Numbered from the stretch's first letter, positions 41,389 through 50,916 are shown. The stretch: DNA of 52,902 bases from Candidatus Enterococcus moelleringii (GCF_017377575.1 NZ_JAFREM010000038.1:1-52902), one strand, 5' to 3'. Made by a program: numbers and translations. Notes: generated from the letters alone by a model not told the origin.

Positions 41389-42002
41389 TGCAGGATCTGC
41401 TGAACTATTTGAGTGATAATTCTTCTTATATTATTACTCAGTTTTTCAATCATATTTATATCTCGATTGTAGGGGTAGTTTTGACCTTTCTGATCGGCTT
41501 TCCCATCGGTGTCTTTCTTTCCGATAATAAGAAGGCAGCTTCTTGGGTGATCGGTTTTATCAACGTTGTTCAGACCATTCCGTCAATTGGGATGCTGACG
41601 ATTTTATTGATCATTATGGGCCTAGGGAAAAATACGGTAATTGCTACGGTAGTACTTTACTCGTTGCTGCCAATCGTCAATAATACTTATGTTGGATTAA
41701 ATAATGTCGATCCCGTCTATATTGACAGTGCCCGTGGTGTTGGGATGAGCCGTTTTCAAGTCCTATATCTGATTAAGATACCGTTAGCTCTGCCAGTGAT
41801 TTTAGCAGGTATTCGCAATGCTTTGGTTATTTCTGTCGGAATCACTACCATTGGCTCCTTTGTGGGTGCCGGTGGATTAGGTGACATTATTCTGCGAGGT
41901 ATCAATATAACCGGCGGAGAACCAATCATCTTTGTCGGAGCAATTTTATGTGCAGTTATTGCTTTGGGTATGGACGGGCTGTTCAATTGGCTGATGAAAT
42001 AA
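41385..42002 (+). CDS. opuCD: OpuC-type ABC transporter permease (second)
   Basis: A 205-residue permease homologous to the product of 39849-40472, with matching blocks NVVQTIPSIGMLTILLIIMGLGKN, NNTYVGLNNVDPVYIDSARGVGMS and IGSFVGAGGLGDIILRG. GAGGAGGAAAGCCC precedes tandem ATG codons. It is the final gene of the transporter operon. A terminator follows at 42037. Confidence 0.85.
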   Translation: MMQDLLNYLSDNSSYIITQFFNHIYISIVGVVLTFLIGFPIGVFLSDNKKAASWVIGFINVVQTIPSIGMLTILLIIMGLGKNTVIATVVLYSLLPIVNNTYVGLNNVDPVYIDSARGVGMSRFQVLYLIKIPLALPVILAGIRNALVISVGITTIGSFVGAGGLGDIILRGINITGGEPIIFVGAILCAVIALGMDGLFNWLMK

Positions 42003-42036
42003 ATCCTATATAATAGAAGAAAATCATTTCAATTTA

Positions 42037-42075
42037 AAAGTAGTTTATCATTTCCAGCGATAAACTGCTTTTTTT
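42037..42075 (+). terminator. Terminator of the opuC-type operon
   Basis: AAGTAGTTTATC / GATAAACTGCTT with a 9-nt loop, followed by a run of T. Confidence 0.85.
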
Positions 42076-42328
42076 ATTTAGCTTATTCGGAAACAACTCA
42101 TAATAGATTTAATTCAGTGCGCTCTTTTATCCTTGGAAGGGAGTCAATTAAGGCTCGAATGATTTAAGGAACTTGACCAGCCATCGCCCACGCTCAGTTA
42201 GTCTCTCTTTATATAAACCGAAAATCGACGACTAAATAATGAGAAAATCAATTTTTCCAACTTAATAGAAGAATTTGATTAAGATAACAATCTTTCAGCC
42301 ATCTTATTTAGAATAACTACCGTTATTG

Positions 42329-42364
42329 AAAGCGGGCAGCTGCAAGGATAGTTGTCCGCTTTTT
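42329..42364 (+). terminator. Orphan terminator-like hairpin
   Basis: AAGCGGGCAGCT / AGTTGTCCGCTT (G-T pairs) with an 8-nt loop, then TTTT. No ORF precedes it within 250 bp on this strand, so it may end a small RNA or act as a leader attenuator of the gene at 42668. Confidence 0.55.
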
Positions 42365-42667
42365 GGTGTGTTTAAAGGGGAGAAAAATAAAGGAACGATC
42401 GCTGAAAAACCTTGATATCACCACTTTTTCAATCCCTATCAATTCAGTTGCGACCGGAATTTCGATAAAATTTTATTAGATAGTATCTTAATTAGAATAG
42501 TACACATAAATTAACTATAAATAAGCAGATGATGATGCTCCGGCAGCAAACGATTATTTCCAGAAATATCAGCAATCTGATCCCAGGAAAAAATAAAGTG
42601 TATTCCACAAAAAAATGCCTGAGCATTATCGCTAGTTCCAACAAAAAATGAAGAAAAGGGTAGAACG

Positions 42668-43726
42668 ATGAGAAAGAAAATAAGCAAACTGATTTTACTG
42701 ACATTGATATTCGGGTTTACGACACCAATAAGGACACACGCTGCTGAAGAAGGGGAAAGTGCCGGCTTCAGTGTTCGAAAAATTACTCCTGAGGGACAAG
42801 AGGTTAATCCGGCCAGTTCCTTTTACGATTTGAAGGTGGCGCCGGGGCAAAAACTGACGATTCAGGCTGAGTTGGCGAATCACAGTGCCGCCAGCAGCCG
42901 CATCATGCAAGCGGCCTATGCTTCTTCTACTAATGACAACGGCGAAATCGATTATTCCAACCCGTTAAATGAAGCCGACCAAGACGAAAGCATGGTCATT
43001 CCTTTTTCAACGATCGCTACATTAAAAGAAGATAGCCCACTCGTTTTAAAACCAGGAGAAAGAAAAACTATCACGATGGATATTCAAGTTCCCGATGATG
43101 CCGTAGATGGTGTGATTTTAGGTTCTTGGTATTTTGAAAAGGAAAATGACCAGCCTGAAACGGAAGATTCCGGCAGCGGGATTGCCATAGATAACCATTT
43201 CGCTTACGCCTTGGCAGTGAAGCTGACGGTGAATCAAGAAATTGCTTCCCCTAATTTGAATTTTCTAGGGGCAGCTCCTGAATTGCGGAATCAGGCAATC
43301 AAGGCACAAATCCAAAACGACCAGCCAGCCGTTGTTTCTAATCTTTCACTTGAAGGAACGGTCACTCGCAAAGGCGAAGATGAAATACTTTCCAACAGTC
43401 AGATAGATAACCGCATCATGGCACCGAATTCCAATTTTTTTGTCACCTTTCCCTTAGAGGCGCAGGAATGGAAAGCTGGCGAGTACACCTTGCGAGTGGA
43501 TGCAACAACTACAGATGATAAATGGAACGATCAAAGCTGGACATGGGCGGAGGATTTTTCCATTACACCTCAGCAGATACGAGAACTCAAAGAGGCAGAA
43601 AATGATCATGCAAAGTCAGCGCCAAATCAAAATTATTTGATCGCAGCCGCAGTAGTTTTAGCAATACTAGCAGGAGTTGGGATTTACCTATACAAAAAAA
43701 CGGGAAAAAAGAGGGTGAGTAAATGA
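42668..43726 (+). CDS. DUF916/DUF3324 WxL-associated cell-surface protein
   Basis: A 352-residue protein with a signal peptide (residues 1-25, cleavage near THAAEE). A DUF916-type domain (about 30-150; FSVRKITPEGQEVNPASSFYDLKVAPGQK) and a DUF3324-type domain (about 165-310) follow. A membrane anchor (about 325-344) and basic KKTGKKRVSK tail complete it. In WxL loci this protein binds peptidoglycan and the WxL partner. It overlaps the following WxL gene by 4 bp (ATGA). Only one DUF916 and one WxL gene are present, whereas most loci carry several small WxL genes. Confidence 0.88.
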   Translation: MRKKISKLILLTLIFGFTTPIRTHAAEEGESAGFSVRKITPEGQEVNPASSFYDLKVAPGQKLTIQAELANHSAASSRIMQAAYASSTNDNGEIDYSNPLNEADQDESMVIPFSTIATLKEDSPLVLKPGERKTITMDIQVPDDAVDGVILGSWYFEKENDQPETEDSGSGIAIDNHFAYALAVKLTVNQEIASPNLNFLGAAPELRNQAIKAQIQNDQPAVVSNLSLEGTVTRKGEDEILSNSQIDNRIMAPNSNFFVTFPLEAQEWKAGEYTLRVDATTTDDKWNDQSWTWAEDFSITPQQIRELKEAENDHAKSAPNQNYLIAAAVVLAILAGVGIYLYKKTGKKRVSK

Positions 43727-46700
43727 AACGAGCAAAGGAAATGATGATGAATCAGAGAAGAAGAGGAAATCAAGTGAAGAGTAAGCTACTAACCATCGTT
43801 TTAACGATAACTTTAGTCATTTCAGGATTTCTTCCGTCAGTCGTTCATGCCGTCGATGGTACAACGATTGATGAACAGGTCCAGCTCTCATTTGCTGGGG
43901 AATCCTTTATGAAAGTAGACGAAGACACGGATATGGTAACGTTAGATGTTCATTATGCGCCTGTTGAACTGGAGCAAGATGATGAAGCAGGCTTAACGGT
44001 CCAGTCTGAAAAAACCGACTTGCTGGTAATAAACGTTCCGGCAGGCTTAACCTATACACCACAGGATAATACTAGCCACAGCTTTAATCAAGAAACCAAT
44101 GAAATTATGCTAGATTTAAGCTATCCAGGTGAACAAGAACCGATTAACTTTGCCATAAATGACGACTCAGCGACTGAAGCGATCGAACTTACCGGCAGCC
44201 ACTATGTGAATAACGTTTTGGTGGGAGAAACAGTCCCAGTGACGCTGCAAATAGAAGCGGTAGCTGAAGAAGAGGCAGTTGAAGAGGTAGCTGAAGAAGA
44301 ACAAGCTGATCATGAATCTGTAATGGATGAAGTTCAGGAAGCAGAAGCAGTTGATGAAGACAAGCAAGAAGAGGCTGTTGATCAAGTGAAGCCCGAACCA
44401 GATGCAGCCACACTGGCGGCTAATGGGAATTTGGATTTGGGTCTGGCCACAATGAGAAAATTGCCGGTTCAAGCAGTTGAGGACGGACAATACAGCAATG
44501 TATCCTATTTTTCAGTCGGGTCATTAGCTGAATGGAACAGAGCACTTACAACAATTAATAATAATCGGCAAGAAATCACTTACCTTGATATAACTAATAG
44601 TTTTGCTTTTTCTAATGCGACGAATAATGGGGCTGTCGGTTCGACATATAACGGTTCCTTAACTAGTAATAAAAACAAAAAACTAGTGATAAACGGTAAC
44701 GGCCACTCATTGGACTTACGACAATACACGCTGCGTTTTGCTGGTGCTGGTCAATGGGATATTGTCCTTCAAAATATATCGGTTCAGAACTCCAATAGTT
44801 GGGGTGTCTTTGATGGGTACAATGGGAGTAACAACGGGAATATTTACACTTTCCATAATGTAAGACAGGAAGGTGTGCAGGCATTTGAAGGTTCTCGCGG
44901 CCGCGTTATCTTATCAGGTACTAGTGAATTTACTCAATCACCCAACGATACCTATATATCAGCTACTAACGGAGCGGAAGTGAGAGTATCTACGGAATAC
45001 GGTTCAGGCAACTCTAACATTGCAGCTCGGGAAGTCTATATTAAAGCGGGCTCTAATATCACAATGAAAAACCCAAATTATGGTGCTAACATTGCAGTCT
45101 TTCGAAATGGAAATATTTTTATGGAAGAGGGAGCACCCACGACACTGAATCTCGACAATCAAGAATCAAATCCTCGCTGGAATAGCTGGGGAGGAGGCAA
45201 TGACTATTCTGTTGCTTCCTTAGTTACGATGAATGATAACCCTGGGCCTAGTAGTTCGAACTTCTGGACTGATGAAGAACGTCCGGCTGAGTTAAAAGGA
45301 TTACAAGGTTCAATTCATATTTCAAAAGAAGCCAAGGTAACGATTAATAATGGATTAGGACGTAAAGACTATGCGGGGGCGATTCAATTGGGACAAGGCG
45401 GTGGCAGCCTATCAATCGGAGACCGTGCATCAGTAGATATTAATGTCGAACAAGATATATCAGCTGGTGGCAATAGTTCCACATATGGTATGAGTGGAAA
45501 CTCACAATTTCCAGTATTCTTATTTAATGGAGCCACAATGGAGCTTGGCGAAGACGCTTCCTTCAACCTAAACGTCGGACGTAGCGTCGATGGCAACACG
45601 ATTTACCCATCGAGAGGCTCGGCTGTTAAAGTAACCGGCTCACCGAACGAACCTGTGATCAAACTTGGAAAAAACTCGTCATTTTCGGTTTCTTCCACAG
45701 CCTATACAAATGGCAACGACGTCATGATCGATTCTGCCAGCAGAAATACTTTTATGCAAATAAATGATCAAGCAACGGTTGATCTTAAATATACCCAACC
45801 AACGAATAATTCGTTAATGCGTCTTGGAAACGGTTCTTCATTATCCGTTCCTGACGACTACGTCCATCGAATTCGCCACTGGGATTACGGCAATTTTGAT
45901 GAAGACACGGATCACCAGTATCAGCCAATAGCTGGAACTACCATTACTTACAACGGTACGAACGTCAGCAATGCGACGACCCGCTTGGACGATGGCTTTT
46001 TAGACACCGATCCGCCAGTAGCTCAGCAGCTGCAAAACAACTTTACGTCAAATGCGCAGCGCCTAGCGATTGATGCAGTCGTGTTTAATATTCAATCGAT
46101 TGAACCTGTTACTAATGAGGAGCAAGACGAATATATTGTTCAAGGAACGGCACAGCCTCCTGGTGGTATGGTGGAAATATTCGGCGGTCAGCTGGATAGT
46201 CTGCCGCTAGAAGAACGTCAATTGCTAATAGATAGTGACGGCCGCTATGAATGGCGGGGAAATCTTGACCGACCATTTTACTATGGCGAAAGTATCCGGG
46301 CAAGCTACAGCGGACATTCAGAAGTTTATGCTGAAGAGCCGGTAGTCGATGTGACCCGACCAACAGCGGAAGGCCGGACATTGCATATAGTCGAAGGAGA
46401 AACGATTCCTGAGGCAGCGGTTTTCCTCACTAGTGTAGAGGATACCAATCCAACAGTAACCGACAAGAGTCAATTTGCTTATCAATTTGAACAAAGCTTG
46501 ATCCAACCAGGAAGCAGCGCAGTTATTTCCAACGGTTCGCAGCAGCAAACCTACAATGACAGTCTAATCGTTGATGATACCCGCGGCAACTTGTCTGATC
46601 CGGTATCAGTATCACTAGTAGTTCATGAAGCAGGAAGTGTTAGCGGCATTCGCGCCAATTCAACCCAGATTCGCTGGAATGAGGTACGGGATTTTGAAGT

Positions 46701-47448
46701 AGGATCAGTAGAATATGAAGACTATTTAAAACATGCGATGGAAGCACAAGCGCGCATTTTGGTAGATTATCAATTAAAAGATTTAACTGAAGAAATCCAG
46801 ATTACCAACTTGGCAGAAATTCCTACTGATGTCGGCGGTCCTTATCCGGTAATATTTGAAGTGCCCAGTGAAGAGCTGCAGACCGAAGCTGAACTAAGCA
46901 TCAAGAGCAATTTGGTCAATCCCCGCAATCCAGCTGAGGGCGATCCTGAGAATCCGGAAAACAACGGGACGGGTGCCACCGGAGAATTGCGGCTGGACTA
47001 TGTGCCATCGGTCTTTGATTTTGGTGATGTGATGTTCCACTGGAAAGACATGGAGCATAAAAGCTTAGGTGAGGATGATCAATGGGTGCAGGTAGCCGAT
47101 GACCGCGCTGGCCAGAACGGCTGGGCAGTCAAAGCTTCAGCGACACCATTTGAAGCCGAGGACGATCAATTAGAGGATGCACGGATTGTTTTACCATTTG
47201 GCGATCTTTACAATGTAAAAACCAAGGATGCAAAAAATCCAGACGGTTTAGCTGCGACTGGGGAGACACCGCTAAGCTCGGTAGCCACCACCGTTTTCAG
47301 CGGAACCGGTGAAAATTCTAAAGGAGAATCCACCTATGTTTGGAAGAAAAATGAGTTGAAGCTTCAGATTCCAGCCGGTCAGGGTAAGACAGGTAAAACC
47401 TATCGCTCGGACATCCGTTGGGTAGTCGAAGCCGGAGTAACAAATTAA
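43723..47448 (+). CDS. Large WxL domain surface protein
   Basis: A 1241-residue exported protein. The signal peptide spans about residues 1-44 (core LLTIVLTITLVISGFLPSVVHA). The N-terminal domain (45-175) is followed by an acidic Glu/Ala/Val-rich stretch (about 180-225). A long region with many Asn/Gly turns (about 250-760) looks like a right-handed beta-helix or pectate-lyase-like adhesin fold. Predicted Ig-like modules (about 790-1080) precede a C-terminal WxL domain (about 1088-1241, starting LRLDYVPSVFDFG). Both motif positions read WxV (GWAVKAS; IRWVVEAG) instead of WxL. It should attach non-covalently to peptidoglycan as an adhesin. GAGGGTGAGTAA precedes the ATG; a GTG at codon 18 is an alternative start. 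Confidence 0.85.
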   Translation: MKRAKEMMMNQRRRGNQVKSKLLTIVLTITLVISGFLPSVVHAVDGTTIDEQVQLSFAGESFMKVDEDTDMVTLDVHYAPVELEQDDEAGLTVQSEKTDLLVINVPAGLTYTPQDNTSHSFNQETNEIMLDLSYPGEQEPINFAINDDSATEAIELTGSHYVNNVLVGETVPVTLQIEAVAEEEAVEEVAEEEQADHESVMDEVQEAEAVDEDKQEEAVDQVKPEPDAATLAANGNLDLGLATMRKLPVQAVEDGQYSNVSYFSVGSLAEWNRALTTINNNRQEITYLDITNSFAFSNATNNGAVGSTYNGSLTSNKNKKLVINGNGHSLDLRQYTLRFAGAGQWDIVLQNISVQNSNSWGVFDGYNGSNNGNIYTFHNVRQEGVQAFEGSRGRVILSGTSEFTQSPNDTYISATNGAEVRVSTEYGSGNSNIAAREVYIKAGSNITMKNPNYGANIAVFRNGNIFMEEGAPTTLNLDNQESNPRWNSWGGGNDYSVASLVTMNDNPGPSSSNFWTDEERPAELKGLQGSIHISKEAKVTINNGLGRKDYAGAIQLGQGGGSLSIGDRASVDINVEQDISAGGNSSTYGMSGNSQFPVFLFNGATMELGEDASFNLNVGRSVDGNTIYPSRGSAVKVTGSPNEPVIKLGKNSSFSVSSTAYTNGNDVMIDSASRNTFMQINDQATVDLKYTQPTNNSLMRLGNGSSLSVPDDYVHRIRHWDYGNFDEDTDHQYQPIAGTTITYNGTNVSNATTRLDDGFLDTDPPVAQQLQNNFTSNAQRLAIDAVVFNIQSIEPVTNEEQDEYIVQGTAQPPGGMVEIFGGQLDSLPLEERQLLIDSDGRYEWRGNLDRPFYYGESIRASYSGHSEVYAEEPVVDVTRPTAEGRTLHIVEGETIPEAAVFLTSVEDTNPTVTDKSQFAYQFEQSLIQPGSSAVISNGSQQQTYNDSLIVDDTRGNLSDPVSVSLVVHEAGSVSGIRANSTQIRWNEVRDFEVGSVEYEDYLKHAMEAQARILVDYQLKDLTEEIQITNLAEIPTDVGGPYPVIFEVPSEELQTEAELSIKSNLVNPRNPAEGDPENPENNGTGATGELRLDYVPSVFDFGDVMFHWKDMEHKSLGEDDQWVQVADDRAGQNGWAVKASATPFEAEDDQLEDARIVLPFGDLYNVKTKDAKNPDGLAATGETPLSSVATTVFSGTGENSKGESTYVWKKNELKLQIPAGQGKTGKTYRSDIRWVVEAGVTN

Positions 47449-47455
47449 GACACAC

Positions 47456-47485
47456 AAAAAAGGGTTGGCCCGCGCCAACCCTTTT
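47456..47485. terminator. Bidirectional terminator
   Basis: Perfect stem GGGTTGGC / GCCAACCC with a 4-nt loop, flanked by AAAAAA and TTTT, between the convergent WxL and HAD genes. Confidence 0.88.
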
Positions 47486-47486
47486 A

Positions 47487-48296
47487 CTATAGATATTTTT
47501 CCAGCACAACTGCAACCCCAGCTTCTTCATTAGATTTGGTTACCTCTTGGGCAATCTCTTTAACTGGTTCCAAGGCATTGTCCATCGCCACGCCCACGCC
47601 GCTGACCTTCAGCATTTCGATGTCGTTCTCCTGATCGCCGAAAGCTAAAATTCGTTTGGGGTCAATTTGTAAATAATTGGCTAAGTAGGTGAGGGAGGTT
47701 CCTTTATTTACCCCTTCTGCCATAACCTCCAGCCAATGAATATCCGTAAAAACCGAACGAATGCCTGCTTTGTCGAACAGCTTTCTTAACTCTTTAAGCT
47801 TTCTTTCATCATTGTCATTAAAGGCTAATTTGAAATAGCTGATGGAACCTTCACGAACTTGATGCAGCAAATCGGCTGCCGAATAGTCGTTAAGGTGAAA
47901 TTGCGCATAATAGGGACTGTCCACGTCGGCAGGAGCTATATTAAAGGTGATCCGGTCATCCTGTGTCTCGCGGCTGGCTACAATAGTGACGCCCACCTGT
48001 TCGGCTAGCTGGAAGGTCTTGGAAATCGTTTCGACGGGGAGGTCAAATCGTTTCAATACAGCAGCAGTCTCGCCACGCTCCACCCGGGCAATGTAAGCAC
48101 CGTTTGAAGCCAGTACATAGCCATTCATGTTCAATTCGCCGAAGACTTTTTTCACCGAAAGAATCGAACGTCCTGTCGCCAAGACGACCGTACCGCCATG
48201 TTGGTTAAAAGCATGCAGGGCTTCTTGGTTTTTTGCGGGAATTTCTCCTGAATGATCCAGTAACGTGCCATCGAGATCGATTGCTGCTAATTTCAT
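47487..48296 (-). CDS. Cof-type HAD-IIB family hydrolase
   Basis: A 269-residue HAD phosphatase. Motif I is AIDLDGTLLDHSG (residues 5-17), motif II VLATGR near 36-41, and GDQENDIEMLKVSGVGVAMDNA near 215-236 is motifs III/IV, followed by EVTKSNEEAGVAVVLEKYL. It acts on small cytoplasmic phosphates; the substrate is unknown. It is a second Cof-type enzyme, distinct from that at 1461-2201. It is a single gene on the minus strand, with AAGGATGG shortly before the ATG. Confidence 0.9.
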   Translation of the reverse strand: MKLAAIDLDGTLLDHSGEIPAKNQEALHAFNQHGGTVVLATGRSILSVKKVFGELNMNGYVLASNGAYIARVERGETAAVLKRFDLPVETISKTFQLAEQVGVTIVASRETQDDRITFNIAPADVDSPYYAQFHLNDYSAADLLHQVREGSISYFKLAFNDNDERKLKELRKLFDKAGIRSVFTDIHWLEVMAEGVNKGTSLTYLANYLQIDPKRILAFGDQENDIEMLKVSGVGVAMDNALEPVKEIAQEVTKSNEEAGVAVVLEKYL

Positions 48297-48599
48297 TTTT
48301 ATCCATCCTTTTTAAATAATATTCTATTTTAAGGGTAGACTAATTTTTTCCGTTTGAGAAATGAAACGCTCAATCATTTCAAAAAATCCGTTTTAGAACA
48401 ATAAGTAAACTTAAATGTTTAAAAAAACTTAAACATTGTTAGACCGCGAAAAAACGTCGATCCGATCATTTTTTTCTGGATTTCGTGACAAAATGATAGG
48501 GATAACAAAGCAATTTTTTTGCCAAAAGTGTTATGAGGGGCTAGTCTAGATTATAGAAACAGGATAAAAGAACAAAATATAACAAAGGAGTGACACAAT
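48297..48599. other. Intergenic region with inverted repeat AATGTTTAA-N6-TTAAACATT
   Basis: No gene is visible. A perfect 9-bp inverted repeat with 6-bp spacer occupies 48414-48437, a possible operator for the divergent HAD or glycosyltransferase genes. AAAGGAGTGACACA precedes the glycosyltransferase ATG. Confidence 0.45.
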
Positions 48600-49451
48600 A
48601 TGTTCCCTAACAAAAACGTGATACCCGTTGTAACTGCATCCGATGAGAACTACGCTCCTTACCTGAGCGTGATGCTTTGCTCTTTATTGGATCATGTATC
48701 AAAAGACGTTTCATTGAATATTTATGTAATAGACGATGAAATATCTGAATCCAGTAAAGAAAAATTAGAAGAAACGGTTCAAAACAACTCAAAACAGGCG
48801 ACGATCCAATACCTGACCGTCGATGGCCAAATATATGAAGACTTTTTAGTCAGTGATCATATTACGACGACTGCCTACTATCGCATTTCGCTGCCAAAAA
48901 TTTTGAAAAAATACGAGTACCAAAAAGTACTTTACATTGATGCCGACACATTGATCTTAGATGATGTGGCGAAGCTTTATCAAGCGGATTTGCAAGGCAA
49001 AACAATTGGAGCGGTTATTGATCCGGGGCAAACCAAAGCATTGGAGCGTCTGGGAATTGATTCAGAGGATTACTATTTTAATTCCGGTGTTATGGTCATT
49101 GACATCGAACGCTGGAATGACAATAAAATTACCGAAAAAACTATTGATTTCCTTAAAAATCACAGCGACAAGATTATCTACCACGATCAAGACGCATTAA
49201 ACGCCGTATTATATGAAGACTGGGCGTCGCTGCATCCACGGTGGAACATGCAGACGTCGCTTATTTTTGACCGTCACCCGGCGCCAACGAAGCAATACGA
49301 ACAAACATACAAAGAAGGCAATGCAACTCCTGCGATTGTTCACTTTACCGGTCACGACAAGCCTTGGAACACGCTGGAGGATCATCCTTACCAGGACGAG
49401 TATATGAACTTGCTGAAGGCAAGTATTTTTGAGAAAGCGGTGAATGCATAA
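48600..49451 (+). CDS. Glycosyltransferase family 8 protein (first of pair)
   Basis: A 283-residue GT8 enzyme. The nucleotide-sugar fold starts IPVVTASDENYAPYLSVMLCSLL. The metal-binding DxD is D114-A-D116 in VLYIDADTLILDD. YYFNSGVMVIDIERW, YHDQDALNAVLYEDW and the metal/phosphate-binding HFTGHDKPW complete the family pattern. GT8 enzymes of this type add glucose or galactose to lipopolysaccharide, teichoic acid or serine-rich surface proteins. It overlaps the second GT8 gene by one base. The acceptor may be a wall polymer or a surface protein; the large WxL gene is close but separated by a convergent gene. Confidence 0.9.
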   Translation: MFPNKNVIPVVTASDENYAPYLSVMLCSLLDHVSKDVSLNIYVIDDEISESSKEKLEETVQNNSKQATIQYLTVDGQIYEDFLVSDHITTTAYYRISLPKILKKYEYQKVLYIDADTLILDDVAKLYQADLQGKTIGAVIDPGQTKALERLGIDSEDYYFNSGVMVIDIERWNDNKITEKTIDFLKNHSDKIIYHDQDALNAVLYEDWASLHPRWNMQTSLIFDRHPAPTKQYEQTYKEGNATPAIVHFTGHDKPWNTLEDHPYQDEYMNLLKASIFEKAVNA

Positions 49452-50350
49452 TGACACACGAACGAATAACGATTGTTTCCAGCAGCAATGCCGCCTTTGC
49501 GCCGCATGTCTCCGCGCTGTTTGTTTCAATCTTAGAAAACTGCAGCAATAAACAAGCATTCTTTGATTTTTACGTGATCGACGACAATATCGACTACAAG
49601 AGTAAACAATTGATGCTGGATACCTTGGTGGACTACCAAGCTTCCTTGCATTTTCTAAACATTAACAAAAAATATTTTAAAAACGTAGTGGAAAGTGATC
49701 GGATTCCGCAAACGGCTTACTTTAGAATTGCCATCCCGGAACTGTTCCGTGGCAAAGGTGTGGATAAGCTGTTGTACTTGGACTGCGATATGATTGCGGT
49801 TACTGATATCCGTGAGCTGTGGGAAACCGACTTAGGCAAATATACGCTAGGTGCAGTTGAGGATGCCGGTTTCCATAACCGTTTAGAATTAATGGACATC
49901 GATGCCGATTCGAAATTGTACTTCAATTCAGGTTTGATGTTGATTAACGTCAAAAAATGGCTGGATGAAGATGTGACGAAGCGAGTATTAAGCTACATCC
50001 AAAATAATCCGGAAAAATTAAAATTCCACGATCAGGATGCCTTGAACGCGGTTCTGCATGATGAATGGCTGCCGCTGCATCCGCAATGGAATGCGCAAAG
50101 CTACATTATGAAAAAAGAAGTGGAGCATCCCAATCCGAAAGGCGAAAAGCTCTTTGAAGAAGCCCGCCAGGAACCTTGTATCATCCATTTCTCTGGTCAT
50201 GTGAAGCCTTGGAGTGACGAATTTACGTTTCCAACGAAGCGCCATTATCAGCGTTACGCGCGGAAAACCGCTTTTGCTCAAAAGCCAATCTACAAGTCGA
50301 ATGCGGTTACCTATGTTTCCACTCCTCGCTATGGCAGAGTTGTAAGATAG
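49451..50350 (+). CDS. Glycosyltransferase family 8 protein (second of pair)
   Basis: A 299-residue GT8 paralogue of the preceding product, with DxD at D111-C-D113 (LLYLDCDMIAVTD), LYFNSGLMLINVKKW, FHDQDALNAVLHDEWLPLHPQWN and HFSGHVKPW. It carries a basic C-terminal extension (RHYQRYARKTAFAQKPIYKSN onward) of about 40 residues that could contact membranes or an acidic polymer. The overlap TAATG with gene 1 implies coupled translation in fixed ratio, as expected for enzymes adding consecutive sugars. Confidence 0.9.
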   Translation: MTHERITIVSSSNAAFAPHVSALFVSILENCSNKQAFFDFYVIDDNIDYKSKQLMLDTLVDYQASLHFLNINKKYFKNVVESDRIPQTAYFRIAIPELFRGKGVDKLLYLDCDMIAVTDIRELWETDLGKYTLGAVEDAGFHNRLELMDIDADSKLYFNSGLMLINVKKWLDEDVTKRVLSYIQNNPEKLKFHDQDALNAVLHDEWLPLHPQWNAQSYIMKKEVEHPNPKGEKLFEEARQEPCIIHFSGHVKPWSDEFTFPTKRHYQRYARKTAFAQKPIYKSNAVTYVSTPRYGRVVR

Positions 50351-50487
50351 CATTATTCGTACCTTTGACGGACAGGAACTGCGCAAGCAGGCTGTCAAAA
50401 ACGAATGTTTTATCTAAATGACGGGTTTATCGAATAGACAGACGAAAGAAAAGTTCGCCGAATCCACAACTGGGAGGAGAAAAATAA

Positions 50488-50838
50488 ATGGAAATTACCG
50501 TATCAGATAAAGCAGCTGAAGTTTTGTTAGATAAACTGGGTGACGACAACGCATTTTTATTAGCGCTAAACGAAGAGGTAGAAGGCAGCGAGCTGCGGGA
50601 GCATTCTTGTGCCAAAGGCAATCACTTTCAAGTGATTCCGTTGTTTAGCGAGACGGATGTGGAATTGATTCCACTGGAAAACCCAACCTTTAACGTATAT
50701 ACTTCAGAGGATGCAAAAGCTCTGTTATCCGAGCATGTTGAGATGGATTTCAATCCTCGCCTGAACAGTTTTCAAATTATGTGCAACCATCGCTATGTCG
50801 ACAGCAACATCAAATTGAAAAATTACTTTTTTAGTTAA
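50488..50838 (+). CDS. HesB/IscA-like iron-sulfur biosynthesis family protein (degenerate)
   Basis: A 116-residue protein with the HesB-like fold pattern: MEITVSDKAAEVLLDKLG at the start, a central beta-rich segment and FNVYTSEDAKALLSEHVEMDFNPRLNSFQIMC near the end. Canonical IscA/HesB proteins bind Fe-S clusters through three Cys, including a C-terminal CGC. Here only single Cys occur (HSCAKG, IMCNHR), so it belongs to the YneR/YqkB-like branch without a proven cluster role. Strong TGGGAGGAG before the ATG. It stands alone, followed by a terminator. Confidence 0.75.
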   Translation: MEITVSDKAAEVLLDKLGDDNAFLLALNEEVEGSELREHSCAKGNHFQVIPLFSETDVELIPLENPTFNVYTSEDAKALLSEHVEMDFNPRLNSFQIMCNHRYVDSNIKLKNYFFS

Positions 50839-50842
50839 AAGC

Positions 50843-50889
50843 AAAAGTGCTATGTTCATGCTTAATTGAAGCATAAGCATAGCTCTTTT
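50843..50889 (+). terminator. Terminator after the HesB-like gene
   Basis: AAAAGTGCTATG / CATAGCTCTTTT outer stem with an inner ATGCTT / AAGCAT helix, ending in T. Confidence 0.78.
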
Positions 50890-50916
50890 GAGTGTAAGAG
50901 AAGGAGATTTTGACAA

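Larger units (their letters stand above)
42003..42667. other. Intergenic region (665 bp) with two hairpins
   Basis: Apart from the opuC terminator (42037-42075) and an orphan terminator-like hairpin (42329-42364), I see no supported gene. The minus-strand frame at 42492-42704 lacks a ribosome binding site and runs under the start of the DUF916 gene. The stretch 42366-42660 is AT-rich and presumably carries the promoter of the surface-protein operon. Confidence 0.45.

Noticed and set aside
42492-42704. Minus-strand hydrophobic ORF of 70 codons
   Set aside because: No ribosome binding site. It overlaps the start of the DUF916 gene and has biased composition from AT-rich DNA.
49213-49559. Additional ORFs inside the GT8 genes on both strands
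   Set aside because: Shadow frames of two intact glycosyltransferase genes with overlapping start and stop.
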